A DNA stretch of 64,000 bases from Enterococcus faecalis 13-SD-W-01 (GCA_000415185.1 KE351686.1:21881-85880); one strand, 5' to 3'; shown: positions 17,594 through 27,426, counted from the first letter of the stretch. The notes: generated by a model not told the origin, from the sequence alone. Translations and numbers: made by a program.

Positions 17594-18118
17594 TCAGCTC
17601 TCCACATAGATATTGACGTTTACTGAATTCTCCGAAAGCATTCGCTGCCCAGATTCATCGTAGATTTTCACACGTGCCACTGCTTGATGGGTTCCAGCAG
17701 ACAATTCATTTGTTAATTTTCCGTATTCGATATATTGTTCTGGTTTTAAATAACCAGAATCATACAACAGTTTTTTTTCTTCTTTTGTATAGACAGCAAC
17801 TTGCATCAAATGCTTATTGCTTTTTGGATTAACAATTCCGATCAAACCAGGTGTCTTTGAATCTTTGAAATTCCATTCTGTATTCAATTCCAAAGCAAAC
17901 GAGTTTCCATCAGCTTCTTTTTGCAATTCTTCTTCCAATTCTTTTTTTGTTTTATTTTTTTTATATACACCGTCTTGGACATCGCTGCCGATCACGATTG
18001 TTTGCGTGTCGCTTGGTTTTACATGCTGGAGATAAAAATAACCGCAACCTAAGGCAAACAAACCAGTTAAAATCAATGCTATCAATCGTTTTTTCTTGTC
18101 ATTCTGCTTTTTTTTCAA
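17594..18118 (-). CDS. Single-pass membrane protein of WxL locus 1 (TTG start)
   Basis: I place the start at a TTG (18118) that follows GGGGATTCTA. The 174-residue product then begins with a basic N-terminus (KKKQNDKKKR) and one membrane helix (about residues 11-30). An extracellular region follows (about 31-174) with a charged helix (KNKTKKELEEELQKEA) and a beta-sandwich-like domain ending in NVNIYVES. An ATG 24 codons further upstream exists but would overlap the LRR gene much more. The gene overlaps the LRR gene end by 20 bases and precedes the small LPKLN gene, so all are coupled. I do not recognise a named family. Confidence 0.7.
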   Translation of the reverse strand: MKKKQNDKKKRLIALILTGLFALGCGYFYLQHVKPSDTQTIVIGSDVQDGVYKKNKTKKELEEELQKEADGNSFALELNTEWNFKDSKTPGLIGIVNPKSNKHLMQVAVYTKEEKKLLYDSGYLKPEQYIEYGKLTNELSAGTHQAVARVKIYDESGQRMLSENSVNVNIYVES

Positions 18119-20999
18119 TAGAATCCCCACTTTCTTTGAATGTAAATTGGAAAGAATAAGCAAATTGTTTTTCTTCTGAAGTTTCCGCAAAATAATCCCC
18201 AGTCAATGCAAATTGAAGAGTATTTCCTTCATCTAGTCGTCCGACATTATTCCTTTGTCCAGCTAAATTAATTTCTTTATCTGATGTTTTCAACTTGAGC
18301 GCGATTCCTTCTATCCCTTGAACAACTTGTTCCACTAATGGCAATGGATTTTCACTCGTATCTGCAACTTCTTCTAATGCTATTTCAATTGGAAATTCCG
18401 ACAGATTTTTTATTTGATACTCTTTTGATTTGATGTTTTCTGCGGAAGCATTGTTGCTGAATTCCAAGTTTAAAGGAATTTCGATTTTCAATGGTTGGTA
18501 ATTTAATTCAACAGTCAGTTCTGCACTGTAATTTGTATTTTCATAATCATTATATTGAAAAACAGCTTTTTCATTCTTTAAGGACCCATCTTCATTGAAG
18601 CCTAGCATCCAAATAATCTCATTGTTCTCCATTCGAAAATCGGCATCACTTGATTTAGGCAGATAAATTTCGCCATTTTTACTTTTCACAACATTCTCTA
18701 AACGTACTTCTTTCCCAGCTGTAAGTCGTTTTGATGCAGATAACTTCTGATCTGCAAAATTCCAACCAAGGTCATTCATAAAATCCGAACTGCTTCCCGC
18801 AGGATAATAGTTCAAATCTTCTATTTCAGATAACACCGACAAGTCCGATAAGTGATTATTGCTTAAATCGACATATTCCAAATTTCCATTCTTTGCAGTT
18901 TCAATGAGATTAAGGAGAAGCGTATTATTAATATGATCACCATTATCACTTAAATTGAGCCTCTTCAAACTAGTTAGGCGTGGATTCCCTATAATAGCAA
19001 AATTCATTGCCTTCATCTTTTTCATTTCGAGTATTTCCAAGTTAGGAGGGAACTCTGAAACTGCCATACTGATTCTATTCTCACTGATATTCAGGTAAGT
19101 TAAACTATCAACATAATGTAACGATGAAATATATAAGGAACCATTATTTTTCGATAAATCAAGATAGTTTAGTTTCGTTAATTTTTGGATCATACTCGAT
19201 GTTAACGTACTGCCTATTTCCTGGTTGATCAGAATAAGTTTTTGCAAGTTTTTTGCGTATTGCAAACTTCTTACATCCGTGATTCGCTCACCACTTTCAC
19301 CAGCATCGTATTCTAGTATTTCTAAATTTTGCATTGCATAATCAGTGACTGGTAATGTATCACTGATAGCCAAAGCTTTGCGAATTTCCCGCTCGAGGAC
19401 AGGATCAGTGATATCAATGATTTCACCGTAGATATAATCAACATCTAAGGTTTCTCCTTCTGCAGGTGTCCGTATTCTTTCAGGCGGATCCTCAATTAAT
19501 CCATAACCGCTGATTTCAGGGACGGATGGTAAGGTAAAATTTGTATCAGCTGCTCGAATATGTAAAACAGATGGTTTCAGTACATTCTCATTTATTCCTT
19601 TATAATTCAACTGTACATAACTTAATCCATTATCAATTGCTTTATCTACATAATGAATCGTTTCTTCTGATGCTTTTCTTTGAATCGTTCCAGTAAAAAT
19701 CTCACGAATCGGTTTTGATTCCTCAAATAATTCATTTCGTGCATTAATCGTTTCGCCAACATATCCATATATTTCTTTAACAATTCCATAGTCGGTTTCC
19801 CTTTGTTCTAGAGTTTCACGATCTATTTCTGTCAGAATTCCTCTTAAGGATAATTTTTGGGCAAAAGGAGAAGTTGGTTTTTTCAATTCTGAAATATACT
19901 CAACATTTAAATGGATATATCCAGTAGTGCTGACATTTGAACCTAGTAATCCATTAATTTCTTTACTTAGGTTTATTTGAAAAATATTTTCTATATCGCT
20001 TCCAATTCGTGCTGTTTTATCAGAATCTATATAGTTAACATCTCCTCCTTTCGTCTCTAAACGGCTACCATCATAAGAATGAAATGGCATTTCAAAATCC
20101 CATGTTTCTCCATCTGAATTGACTTTTATAGGTTCCATATTATTAAATGGATCAAAACTATTATCATTCATTTGTCTTGCATCAATTCTTGTACTTACGT
20201 CAATCAACATTCCAGAAACCCCTTCCACCGGGATTCCTTGTGTGATATTTTCAGCCATTTTTTTCAATGGACGAAAATCAGTGACTTTAGAATTAGGCAA
20301 ATAAAGGTTACGTAATTTATCTAAATTACTTAGTGGTGATAAATCAGCAATATCAAAACCATATCCGGTATTATGAGCAAATACTATAGTGTGCAGATTC
20401 TCTGCATATTGTAATCCTTCAAGAGAATCTACTTTTCCATATGTATCTCCTAAAACTAAAATACTTTTTACTTTCTTTAATTCACTTATTATTATTTTGT
20501 CCTGAGCAACGAGCGCTACATCCTCAGCAATTCCTCTCAGCAATCCTGGAGACATCGTAATCACCGTGTCATCTGGTAAGTTGTTTGTTTCTGTTTTTGT
20601 CTCTTCACCACTTGATACTGTTACTATCTGTTCGGTTTCTTCTGTCGCTGCTGCCTCTGATTCAGTGCTTTCTGGATTTGTTGTTGACTCTGCTGTATCT
20701 ATGATCTGTGTACTTTCAGAAGTTTCTTCTATGGGTGCTGGTTGCGTTTCGGTGATATTTTCCATTGTTTCTTCAGTTTCTGATGAAGACGTACTCATTT
20801 CAACAGTAGATTCCTGTGTAGTCATCTCTGTCGATTGTTCAGAGGAGGAGCTTTCGGCACTTTCTTTCTCCAACAGCTCTTCTGTTATTTGAGTTTCTTC
20901 AAATGAATATTCAATTAGAGAATCTATCGGTGCGGCTATTCCTAAAATCAGTGACAGACTTGCAAGCACTGTTAAGAATTTATTCATATCCTCTCTCAC
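18099..20999 (-). CDS. Internalin-like leucine-rich-repeat surface protein of WxL locus 1
   Basis: The 966-residue protein has a signal peptide (about 1-25) and a long Ser/Thr/Glu-rich low-complexity stalk (about 40-150). A first LRR block follows (about 175-250, NLHTIVFAHN and KLRNLYLPNSKVTDFRPL). A middle region with a MucBP-like stretch (about 440-520) comes next. A second LRR block (about 525-740) includes LNYLDLSKN, LTYLNISEN, LKRLNLSDN and LEYVDLSNN. The C-terminal domain is about 800-966. It has no WxL and no LPXTG motif. Its C-terminal domain resembles the 205-residue protein three genes downstream. The plan recalls E. faecalis ElrA, but ElrA has a WxL domain. It heads the unit ending at 16751. 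It is probably an adhesin or host-cell ligand. Confidence 0.85.
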   Translation of the reverse strand: MREDMNKFLTVLASLSLILGIAAPIDSLIEYSFEETQITEELLEKESAESSSSEQSTEMTTQESTVEMSTSSSETEETMENITETQPAPIEETSESTQIIDTAESTTNPESTESEAAATEETEQIVTVSSGEETKTETNNLPDDTVITMSPGLLRGIAEDVALVAQDKIIISELKKVKSILVLGDTYGKVDSLEGLQYAENLHTIVFAHNTGYGFDIADLSPLSNLDKLRNLYLPNSKVTDFRPLKKMAENITQGIPVEGVSGMLIDVSTRIDARQMNDNSFDPFNNMEPIKVNSDGETWDFEMPFHSYDGSRLETKGGDVNYIDSDKTARIGSDIENIFQINLSKEINGLLGSNVSTTGYIHLNVEYISELKKPTSPFAQKLSLRGILTEIDRETLEQRETDYGIVKEIYGYVGETINARNELFEESKPIREIFTGTIQRKASEETIHYVDKAIDNGLSYVQLNYKGINENVLKPSVLHIRAADTNFTLPSVPEISGYGLIEDPPERIRTPAEGETLDVDYIYGEIIDITDPVLEREIRKALAISDTLPVTDYAMQNLEILEYDAGESGERITDVRSLQYAKNLQKLILINQEIGSTLTSSMIQKLTKLNYLDLSKNNGSLYISSLHYVDSLTYLNISENRISMAVSEFPPNLEILEMKKMKAMNFAIIGNPRLTSLKRLNLSDNGDHINNTLLLNLIETAKNGNLEYVDLSNNHLSDLSVLSEIEDLNYYPAGSSSDFMNDLGWNFADQKLSASKRLTAGKEVRLENVVKSKNGEIYLPKSSDADFRMENNEIIWMLGFNEDGSLKNEKAVFQYNDYENTNYSAELTVELNYQPLKIEIPLNLEFSNNASAENIKSKEYQIKNLSEFPIEIALEEVADTSENPLPLVEQVVQGIEGIALKLKTSDKEINLAGQRNNVGRLDEGNTLQFALTGDYFAETSEEKQFAYSFQFTFKESGDSIEKKAE

Positions 21000-21170
21000 T
21001 TCCTTATAAAAACTAATGACTAAGAAGTCCGTCTATCTGTTTCTTACTGTATCATCCAAAAACTTACACAAATAACAATTACATAAGTTTTTTAATTCAT
21101 TTTTAATGTCAAGTGTCATTTTTATTGTTTTATTGATTAATAAAAAACAACGTTATTTGTTAATGATCAC

Positions 21171-21207
21171 AAAAAAGAGCCGCACTTTAAAAGAGTTGCG
21201 GCTCTTA
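21171..21207 (-). terminator. Terminator of the chitinase unit
   Basis: Minus strand: AAGAGCCGCAACTC pairs with AAGTGCGGCTCTT, followed by TTTTG. It isolates the chitinase gene from the LRR operon downstream. Confidence 0.9.
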
Positions 21208-21231
21208 GGAAGGATTTTTATTTTTTAAATT

Positions 21232-23580
21232 TTACTTCACTTCTAGCGTAGCCAACGTTTCTAAGTTATTTGAGCTTCCGCCTGGACGTCCACCGCTTAA
21301 CTCAACAGAGAAAATATCTCCTGAAGTAGCAGTAAAGTTTCTAGTGATCAGGATAGCATTTCCTTCTTTTTTACTTGAAGAGTAATAATGCTTCCCGTTA
21401 TAAACTTCTGCAACGTATGCTCCATTTTTACGAATAATCATGCGGTTTTCACCTTTATATGCTTCTTCGTCAAATGACACACGAATCTGACTTCCTGTAA
21501 ATTCGATATTCTTAACAGCATCCATCAGCCCATCTGTATTGATAGTTAAATCATCGTCTAAAACAAAAGTTTCTAACAATGTTTTTCCAGCTGAGCTATG
21601 TCCTGGTTTTCTTGGTGCTGTGTAGACTTCGATTTTTTGCCCTTTTTTCCCTTCGATTTTTCTGCGTATCTGTACAGAACCGTCTGCTTTATCTCTTGAA
21701 GAGTAGTAAGATTTACCTGCATATGTTTCGAAATGATACTTACCGTCAACATAGACCATGATACGCTCTTCACTATTAAATCGTTCTTCATCTAAGGTTA
21801 AGAGAGCTTGTACTTCCCGGTCTTTCACTTCTGCAGTAATTAGTTTATTTCCTGTTTCTGTCTCATCCTCAATATCGACTCTCTCCCCTGTCAAAACGTT
21901 ATTTACGATCGAAGTCAATTCAGCTGTTTCAGGCGTGTCGTGTGCCAGTTCCCAAATAATGGCACCACCATAACCATTATCGATCGTATAATTTACTTTT
22001 CTAGAAATCGTTTCGATATTGTCATACGTATACAATTCTTTTTTCTGAGAATCATAGATATACGGTGCTTTTGCTTCATCATCCCAATGATAAGAAAGGT
22101 GCTTCACTGTTTCATCTTTTGCTTGTGCTTCAAAATCTTTCAATTGCCACCATGGTTTCAAACCTGCTGCTTGTGCTGGATCATCCCATGTTCCGCCGAT
22201 TGGTGCACCATTACTGGAAACGCCGATGCCCGCTTCATTTACATTCGCAAATCCTCGAGAATAGTAGCTCATTCCCACCATCAATTTATTTTTCGGAATA
22301 CCATAAACGTTATGATATTCTTCCATAGCTGCCGAAACATTGAATTTTTGATCTTTATCTGTCGATGTTGGATACAACGGCGCTTGGTGTCCTGTTTGTG
22401 TATCAAATCCACCACGGAAATCATACGTCATAACATTGAAAGAATCCAAGTAATCTTTTGTGATTTCTGGAGCGATAAATGCCATTTTTTCATGGTTAGC
22501 TGTAACCGCAGCACTCAATTGATAGTACTGATCGTTTTCTTTACCAACAGCAGTCATTTTTTCACGTAATTGCTTAACTAATACCACAAATTTTTCTTTT
22601 TGCTCGTTATTTTCTGGGTATTCCCAGTCTAGATCGATTCCGTCAAATCCATAATTGATCATAAATTCTACCAATTGATCCGTAAAACGATCGATACGTT
22701 CGGGTGTAGCTGTTGCGTGGTCAAAGCCTTTATCATCGACAGAATTTGTCCATCCGCCAATCGAAACCATTGCTGCAACATCATTTTCTTCTGCTTTCTG
22801 AACGATTTGATTGATATAATCTTTTCCGCCGCCAGTATGTGACTCATCAAAATCAGCCCAAGCATCGTTTGATACCAGATTCCCCTCTGAGTCAATGATC
22901 ATAAACGCATAATTCACATGACTGATTTTATCAAAAGGAACATCATCTGGATCATATCCTTTACCATTTGTTACACCTTCTGAAATATTGTAATCAGGAT
23001 TATCCGGTTGATAATCTGTTTTATACCCATGCCAGTTGGAGAAATAACCAATAACTTTCTTTTGATTTTGTACGCGTTCTGCTTCATCTTTTTGCAATTT
23101 ATCTGCTTCAGCACCAGTAAACCTTGAAAAATTGAAGATAGCAATTGGTGCTGGTATCTCTTTCACTTTGACCCACACATCTGCAACTCCTGGTTCTTCT
23201 GTCGATTCTGCATACCATTTGTTTTGCCAGATTGCTCCGTTATAGCTGACAAGTGTTCCACCTGAATAAGCTTTTCCTTGCCATGCTTGACTTTCTACTA
23301 TATCTTTATCAAATCGAGCAACTTGAACCTCTTGTTCACCTCTAAAAAGTTGTCCTTCTTTTCCTTGTTTCCAAGTTGTTCCGCCATCATTTGACCACAT
23401 GTGTGTTTCATTCAAGCCGTTGATGATATTTGCTGTGTCGTCCATCGTCAAGGCTGAGTCTGCAAAAACATCTTGTTCTGCATGGACATTTAATAGTTGC
23501 GGACTGAATAAATTGATACCAATCAATGATAATGTGATAAGTCTTTTAGCTGAATTCTTTACTGCTACATTCTTTTTCAT
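21232..23580 (-). CDS. Secreted multidomain GH18 chitinase
   Basis: The 782-residue exported enzyme has a signal peptide (about 1-35). A region with a CBM5/12-like chitin-binding module follows (about 75-140, aromatic residues in AYSGGTLVSYNGAIWQNKWY). The GH18 catalytic barrel (about 170-585) has SIGGW and the catalytic motif DGIDLDWEYPE (DxxDxDxE, acid Glu last). Two homologous C-terminal beta modules follow (about 595-680 and 690-780, sharing GKxYYSS). It should hydrolyse chitin or GlcNAc-containing glycans. GH18 enzymes of enterococci also act on host N-glycans or LacdiNAc. AAAAGGGGTTAACAA precedes the ATG. It overlaps the preceding 92-residue gene by 35 bases. Confidence 0.93.
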   Translation of the reverse strand: MKKNVAVKNSAKRLITLSLIGINLFSPQLLNVHAEQDVFADSALTMDDTANIINGLNETHMWSNDGGTTWKQGKEGQLFRGEQEVQVARFDKDIVESQAWQGKAYSGGTLVSYNGAIWQNKWYAESTEEPGVADVWVKVKEIPAPIAIFNFSRFTGAEADKLQKDEAERVQNQKKVIGYFSNWHGYKTDYQPDNPDYNISEGVTNGKGYDPDDVPFDKISHVNYAFMIIDSEGNLVSNDAWADFDESHTGGGKDYINQIVQKAEENDVAAMVSIGGWTNSVDDKGFDHATATPERIDRFTDQLVEFMINYGFDGIDLDWEYPENNEQKEKFVVLVKQLREKMTAVGKENDQYYQLSAAVTANHEKMAFIAPEITKDYLDSFNVMTYDFRGGFDTQTGHQAPLYPTSTDKDQKFNVSAAMEEYHNVYGIPKNKLMVGMSYYSRGFANVNEAGIGVSSNGAPIGGTWDDPAQAAGLKPWWQLKDFEAQAKDETVKHLSYHWDDEAKAPYIYDSQKKELYTYDNIETISRKVNYTIDNGYGGAIIWELAHDTPETAELTSIVNNVLTGERVDIEDETETGNKLITAEVKDREVQALLTLDEERFNSEERIMVYVDGKYHFETYAGKSYYSSRDKADGSVQIRRKIEGKKGQKIEVYTAPRKPGHSSAGKTLLETFVLDDDLTINTDGLMDAVKNIEFTGSQIRVSFDEEAYKGENRMIIRKNGAYVAEVYNGKHYYSSSKKEGNAILITRNFTATSGDIFSVELSGGRPGGSSNNLETLATLEVK

Positions 23581-23824
23581 TTGTTAACCCCTTTTCCAAT
23601 AATTTTTTTAAATTTTTTTGAACAGCGATAAACATCGCGTGTTCTTGGTCAATCTTTTTTACTTTTGCTGTTGAAGAATTTGGATTAGCAAAGAAGAGCT
23701 TTGGCAGCAATTCTACTTGATTATCCACTTTTTCATATCTCATGAATGGACTATGCAAATTATCTACATGCAAAACGCCAAAACCTTCTTTTTCAAAATA
23801 AGTATGCCTTGTTATGCTGTACAT
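23546..23824 (-). CDS. Small unknown protein overlapping the chitinase start
   Basis: The 92-residue product (MYSITRHTYFEKEGFGVLHV to NEKECSSKEFS) has no signal peptide or membrane segment that I can see. Its last 11 codons overlap the chitinase gene in another frame, which suggests translational coupling. GGGGGAGAAG lies just before the ATG, rather close. I recognise no family. It could be a cytosolic regulator or a chaperone of the chitinase unit, but nothing in the sequence shows this. Confidence 0.55.
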   Translation of the reverse strand: MYSITRHTYFEKEGFGVLHVDNLHSPFMRYEKVDNQVELLPKLFFANPNSSTAKVKKIDQEHAMFIAVQKNLKKLLEKGLTNEKECSSKEFS

Positions 23825-24415
23825 CTTCTCCCCCTTTTATGTATTTATTATTTACTTGAATACAGCTTTTTGTTGCCTCTAACAAACCTAACTATAAACA
23901 TGCTGCTGACAAATAAATGTTTCCTTGAAGCAGTTCTTTTTAACGGCATTCAGCCACAGAAGAATATTCCCCCATTTTTGATATTCTTCTAGCTTTTTGC
24001 TATTAAAAAGTTTGACGTACTGCTTTTTTCAACTCCCCTCCTTTATCTGAGATAGTGCTAGGTCTTAACACACCACAAACTTAACGCTTTCTACTTTTTA
24101 TCGAAATGAATACTAGCCTTTTTTCATTAAAGTTTAAGCCCAGCCGTTATTTTTATTTTTAAAAAATTAAAAAACTAATGTTACTAAAACAATGACCAAA
24201 ATAAAAAATTTTCTATATCAACGTCATCACTGAGACATTTATGACTTACCCTTATAAAAATAACATCGTTATCAAAAACACTTCATCTATAGGATCCCGT
24301 ATACATTATTTATTCTGTTAAAAATTTTTTTCCAAAGAAAAAAACTAAAAATTATAACAATATTCTCATTGGTACAATTCTAATAAGCTAAGATTTATAG
24401 AAAGGAGTTCCATAT
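23825..24415. other. Intergenic region between chitinase unit and Mga-like gene
   Basis: This 590-base AT-rich stretch holds divergent promoters. A minus-strand TTGTTA/TATTCA pair about 30-60 bases upstream of the 92-residue gene is plausible. A perfect ten-base stem (23958-23967 AGAAGAATAT with 23981-23990) lies inside, of unknown role. The motif CTGAGATAGTGCTAG (24047-24061) recurs with two changes upstream of the third Mga-like gene. I see no credible open frame. Confidence 0.5.
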
Positions 24416-25882
24416 ATGAAAGTATTCTTATCCACGAAACACCAGGTCCAGTTGGAGATTATGGAGATTTTTTTAGAACAGCAGCAGTCTTCACTAGAAG
24501 AACTTGAAGAAACTACAGGAGCCTCGAAGCAAACGGTTTTACGATATATAGAAGAATTAGAACAGATGACTGATTTTTTCCAAATCCAAAAAAAGAAGAG
24601 TGAACTCTACTTATTGAAAAATAATCGCATCAATTACAGTGCAATCTATCATTATTTTTATCAGCATTCCCTTCAATTCAAATTATTGGAACTTGTTTTG
24701 CTTCAACCATTTTTATCTACGACAGATATTTTAGATCAGTTAGATATCAGCAAATCACAATTTAGAAGAATCAAAAAACAATTGTCAGAATGTTTGGAAT
24801 ATTATGGCGTCACTTTGACGGATTCTCCGTTTCATTTCACAGGTGAATTCAGTAAACTGTGCAATTTTTTTGTCACTTTTATTACCGAAAAATATTTTTC
24901 TTTGAAAGAATTTATTAACGAGGAAGAGGCGCCTTTGATTGAGCAAATCGTTCAAGGATTTTCTAATCTTCCCCATCTTTCTGGTTTTCAAGATTATCAA
25001 AGACTTAAAGTTTGGATTTGGGTGGTTATAAAAATGAGTTCCCATTTCCCACGTCTCGTCACAACGACTGAATTTCTTGATTTCGATAATTACCAAATCG
25101 TTATCAATAATCAAAAATTCGAACATGTTTTCAAGATTCCTTATACTGGGTTCGTCCATTCAACATTGTCAAAATTGCATTATATGTTGAAGAAACCTAT
25201 ACTCTCCCCCGAAATGAATTTGAAAAAAGATGCACTGAATCATTTGTATAAACGACTTTATGAATTGTTCGGCAACCAAACATTCAAAGAAGTTCCTATG
25301 GTTTTCGATACATCGTTATCTCTATATCAAGGAAGAAGCCATATACTCAATCACGCGAAAAAGCGGTTTGTTTTTGAGTTTTTCAAACAAAATGGCAGCT
25401 TTTCTTCTCTCATCTCGCAGCAGCTCAAGAAAGAACTAACTGTTTTTAGAGGTGTTCTGAGAGACGATGATCTATTTTTTGATTTATTGTATTTGATGCT
25501 GACCCATGATCCTGTGTTAACGAACCTGATCATCAAGAACCAGCAGAAAAAAACAGTTGGGATCTTGTATACTTTTGATGAAGAACATAGCAACATGCTC
25601 GCAAAACGTTTCGAACATATTTTTGAGGATTATTTGACTTTTGAAGTTATTGATTTCCATACTTCAGAATCGGTAGAAGAAAAATTAGATAACTATGATT
25701 TTTGTCTGACCAATTTTCCAACGCTTAATAAAAAGAACTGTATTGTTTCTGATATCTTTCCCACAGATAAAGATATCCAATATTTGAATCATCTATTTCA
25801 ACAATCGATTTTGAAAGAACTCTTGGAGGACCTAAAGAAACCTTTACCTGTCCATCAACAAAAACCACCTTCATTTGCTTAA
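24416..25882 (+). CDS. Mga-like transcriptional regulator
   Basis: The 488-residue protein has two N-terminal helix-turn-helix domains (about residues 10-60, LEELEETTGASKQTVLRYIEEL in part, and about 90-130, STTDILDQLDISKSQFRRIKKQL). A long helical middle that resembles PRD-like domains follows, and a C-terminal region (about 390-470) resembles a PTS EIIB fold. This is the layout of Mga and AtxA, which activate virulence and surface-protein genes in Gram-positive pathogens and respond to sugar status through PRD phosphorylation. It lies next to the chitinase and WxL genes, which are possible targets. AAAGGAGTTCCATAT precedes the ATG. Confidence 0.85.
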   Translation: MKVFLSTKHQVQLEIMEIFLEQQQSSLEELEETTGASKQTVLRYIEELEQMTDFFQIQKKKSELYLLKNNRINYSAIYHYFYQHSLQFKLLELVLLQPFLSTTDILDQLDISKSQFRRIKKQLSECLEYYGVTLTDSPFHFTGEFSKLCNFFVTFITEKYFSLKEFINEEEAPLIEQIVQGFSNLPHLSGFQDYQRLKVWIWVVIKMSSHFPRLVTTTEFLDFDNYQIVINNQKFEHVFKIPYTGFVHSTLSKLHYMLKKPILSPEMNLKKDALNHLYKRLYELFGNQTFKEVPMVFDTSLSLYQGRSHILNHAKKRFVFEFFKQNGSFSSLISQQLKKELTVFRGVLRDDDLFFDLLYLMLTHDPVLTNLIIKNQQKKTVGILYTFDEEHSNMLAKRFEHIFEDYLTFEVIDFHTSESVEEKLDNYDFCLTNFPTLNKKNCIVSDIFPTDKDIQYLNHLFQQSILKELLEDLKKPLPVHQQKPPSFA

Positions 25883-25897
25883 ACGAAGGTGGTTTTT
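25862..25897. terminator. Terminator between two convergent Mga-like genes
   Basis: AACCACCTTC pairs with GAAGGTGGTT and is followed by TTTC. The left arm lies within the last codons of the plus-strand gene. Confidence 0.85.
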
Positions 25898-25909
25898 CTA
25901 TTTGATATT

Positions 25910-27400
25910 CTATTCATTCGTCAACTGATATAACACAGCTTTCATTTGCATCCATTCAGTCATCGTAGGGATATAAGACAGTCGCATGATTCGACAGGAA
26001 GGATTTTTGATAAATGGAAGTTCATAGTTGCATACAACTAAATCTGTTTGTTTTTCTTTGATTACTTTTTCTGTCACCATCCCATGCAGATGATATTCTG
26101 TTTGAACATGTTCAGGAATCATCATTTTGCTGGAATGCACAAGATATTCATCGTAGCCAGATTCTCCTTGGAAAGAAAAGAGGACATGCGGCTTTTTTTG
26201 TTTTTCCCTATCAAAAATAGAAAAAGACAACATCGTCAGACTAACTGCTACATCTTCTGGATACGTGACGGGAAAGACGGGTGCTGATTTTTTCAGATAC
26301 TCATACCATAAGATGAAAAGTTCTCTTTGGGTACTTTTGATAAAGTTTTTTAACGGATAAGAAACCTTTTCAAATAATGGCGATAGCTGACTCAAAGAAG
26401 AAAGATTGATCAAAAAAGCTCTTATTTTTTCCAATTCTTTGGTATCTATTTTTTTTCCTCCAAAAAACATCTCTAAAAATGCTTGTTTCTCTTCAATGAT
26501 TTCTATTGGTTCTTCTCTCGTATAAACAAATGGCTCTTTATCATCTCTCTTCTGGTCAATTGGATCAGAATAAGAAATACAATGCAAGCAAACTTGGTAC
26601 ATCCAGATTGCTTCTTCTATTGCGTTTTTTCGTTGGGAAAAATTCGGTGCAAATAATTTATAAAAAACTTGGTAAAAACGTTGGAAACTTTTCTTTGCTA
26701 CAATCTTCTGCTGGACGCTTTCCTCTATCGAAATAAACTGTTTTGAAAACATTCGTTCTTTGATGACCATGATCCAAATCGTGGCACGAAAATAACTGTA
26801 ATGCAATTTTGGCAGTTTTGCTTTTTTAGCGGAACGAAGAAGATGAATATATGTACGGCTTTCTGTATCATTTATGTTATACATCACACAATAATCTCTA
26901 AAATCCGAATAAAATGAAAAAAGAAAAAAACGGATATCGGTTTCTCTTCCTGTGAACTGCAGATCCACGGGAGAGATTGCGATTTGATACTCTTTTAATA
27001 CCTGATTCATGTGATGGATCGTTTTTCTTAAAGTTGATTCTGAGATAAATAACTGTTCCATTGCTTGAAGAAAAGAAAAGTTTCGTTGTCGAAAAATGTT
27101 ATCGATGAGTTGAAAAGAAAGTGACTGTTTCGCTAGATCCATAATACAAAAATCAATCGAACTCCATTCTGGATAAGTAAACGTAACACCTTCTCTTTCT
27201 TGATATTTGATAACAAAGTTTTCGGGCATTTTTAGATTCAGCGATTTGATATCGCTGCGCAAAGTCGGTGCAGAACAAGATAATTCGCGGGATAATTCTG
27301 TGATTGAGACGGATGAATGTACTTTTTTCAAGTAATTCAGCAATCTCATTTGCCGTTTATATTGTTTATCTGTCTGCATAACGAAAAAAAGATTTTCCAT
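25910..27400 (-). CDS. Mga-like transcriptional regulator
   Basis: The 496-residue protein has an N-terminal helix-turn-helix pair (about residues 15-65, SVSITELSRELSCSAPTLRSDIKSL in part, and about 90-140, RNFSFLQAMEQLFISESTLRKTIHHM in part), a helical PRD-like middle and a C-terminal EIIB-like region (about 400-480). It is a distant paralogue of the neighbour genes at 24416 and 28071. It probably activates nearby surface or secreted genes in response to carbon status. It follows the 134-residue gene after 26 bases on the same strand, so the two are likely co-transcribed. Confidence 0.82.
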   Translation of the reverse strand: MENLFFVMQTDKQYKRQMRLLNYLKKVHSSVSITELSRELSCSAPTLRSDIKSLNLKMPENFVIKYQEREGVTFTYPEWSSIDFCIMDLAKQSLSFQLIDNIFRQRNFSFLQAMEQLFISESTLRKTIHHMNQVLKEYQIAISPVDLQFTGRETDIRFFLFSFYSDFRDYCVMYNINDTESRTYIHLLRSAKKAKLPKLHYSYFRATIWIMVIKERMFSKQFISIEESVQQKIVAKKSFQRFYQVFYKLFAPNFSQRKNAIEEAIWMYQVCLHCISYSDPIDQKRDDKEPFVYTREEPIEIIEEKQAFLEMFFGGKKIDTKELEKIRAFLINLSSLSQLSPLFEKVSYPLKNFIKSTQRELFILWYEYLKKSAPVFPVTYPEDVAVSLTMLSFSIFDREKQKKPHVLFSFQGESGYDEYLVHSSKMMIPEHVQTEYHLHGMVTEKVIKEKQTDLVVCNYELPFIKNPSCRIMRLSYIPTMTEWMQMKAVLYQLTNE

Positions 27401-27426
27401 CTTTCTCCTTCCCCTCCTCTATCTAA

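Noticed and set aside
21940..22569. A 209-codon frame on the plus strand inside the chitinase gene
   Set aside because: It is antisense to a well-supported gene, has no ribosome site, and its composition (Phe, Ile, Cys rich) is that of a shadow frame.
23717..23992. A 91-codon plus-strand frame over the chitinase upstream region
   Set aside because: Low-complexity, no ribosome site, and antisense to the 92-residue frame and its promoter region.
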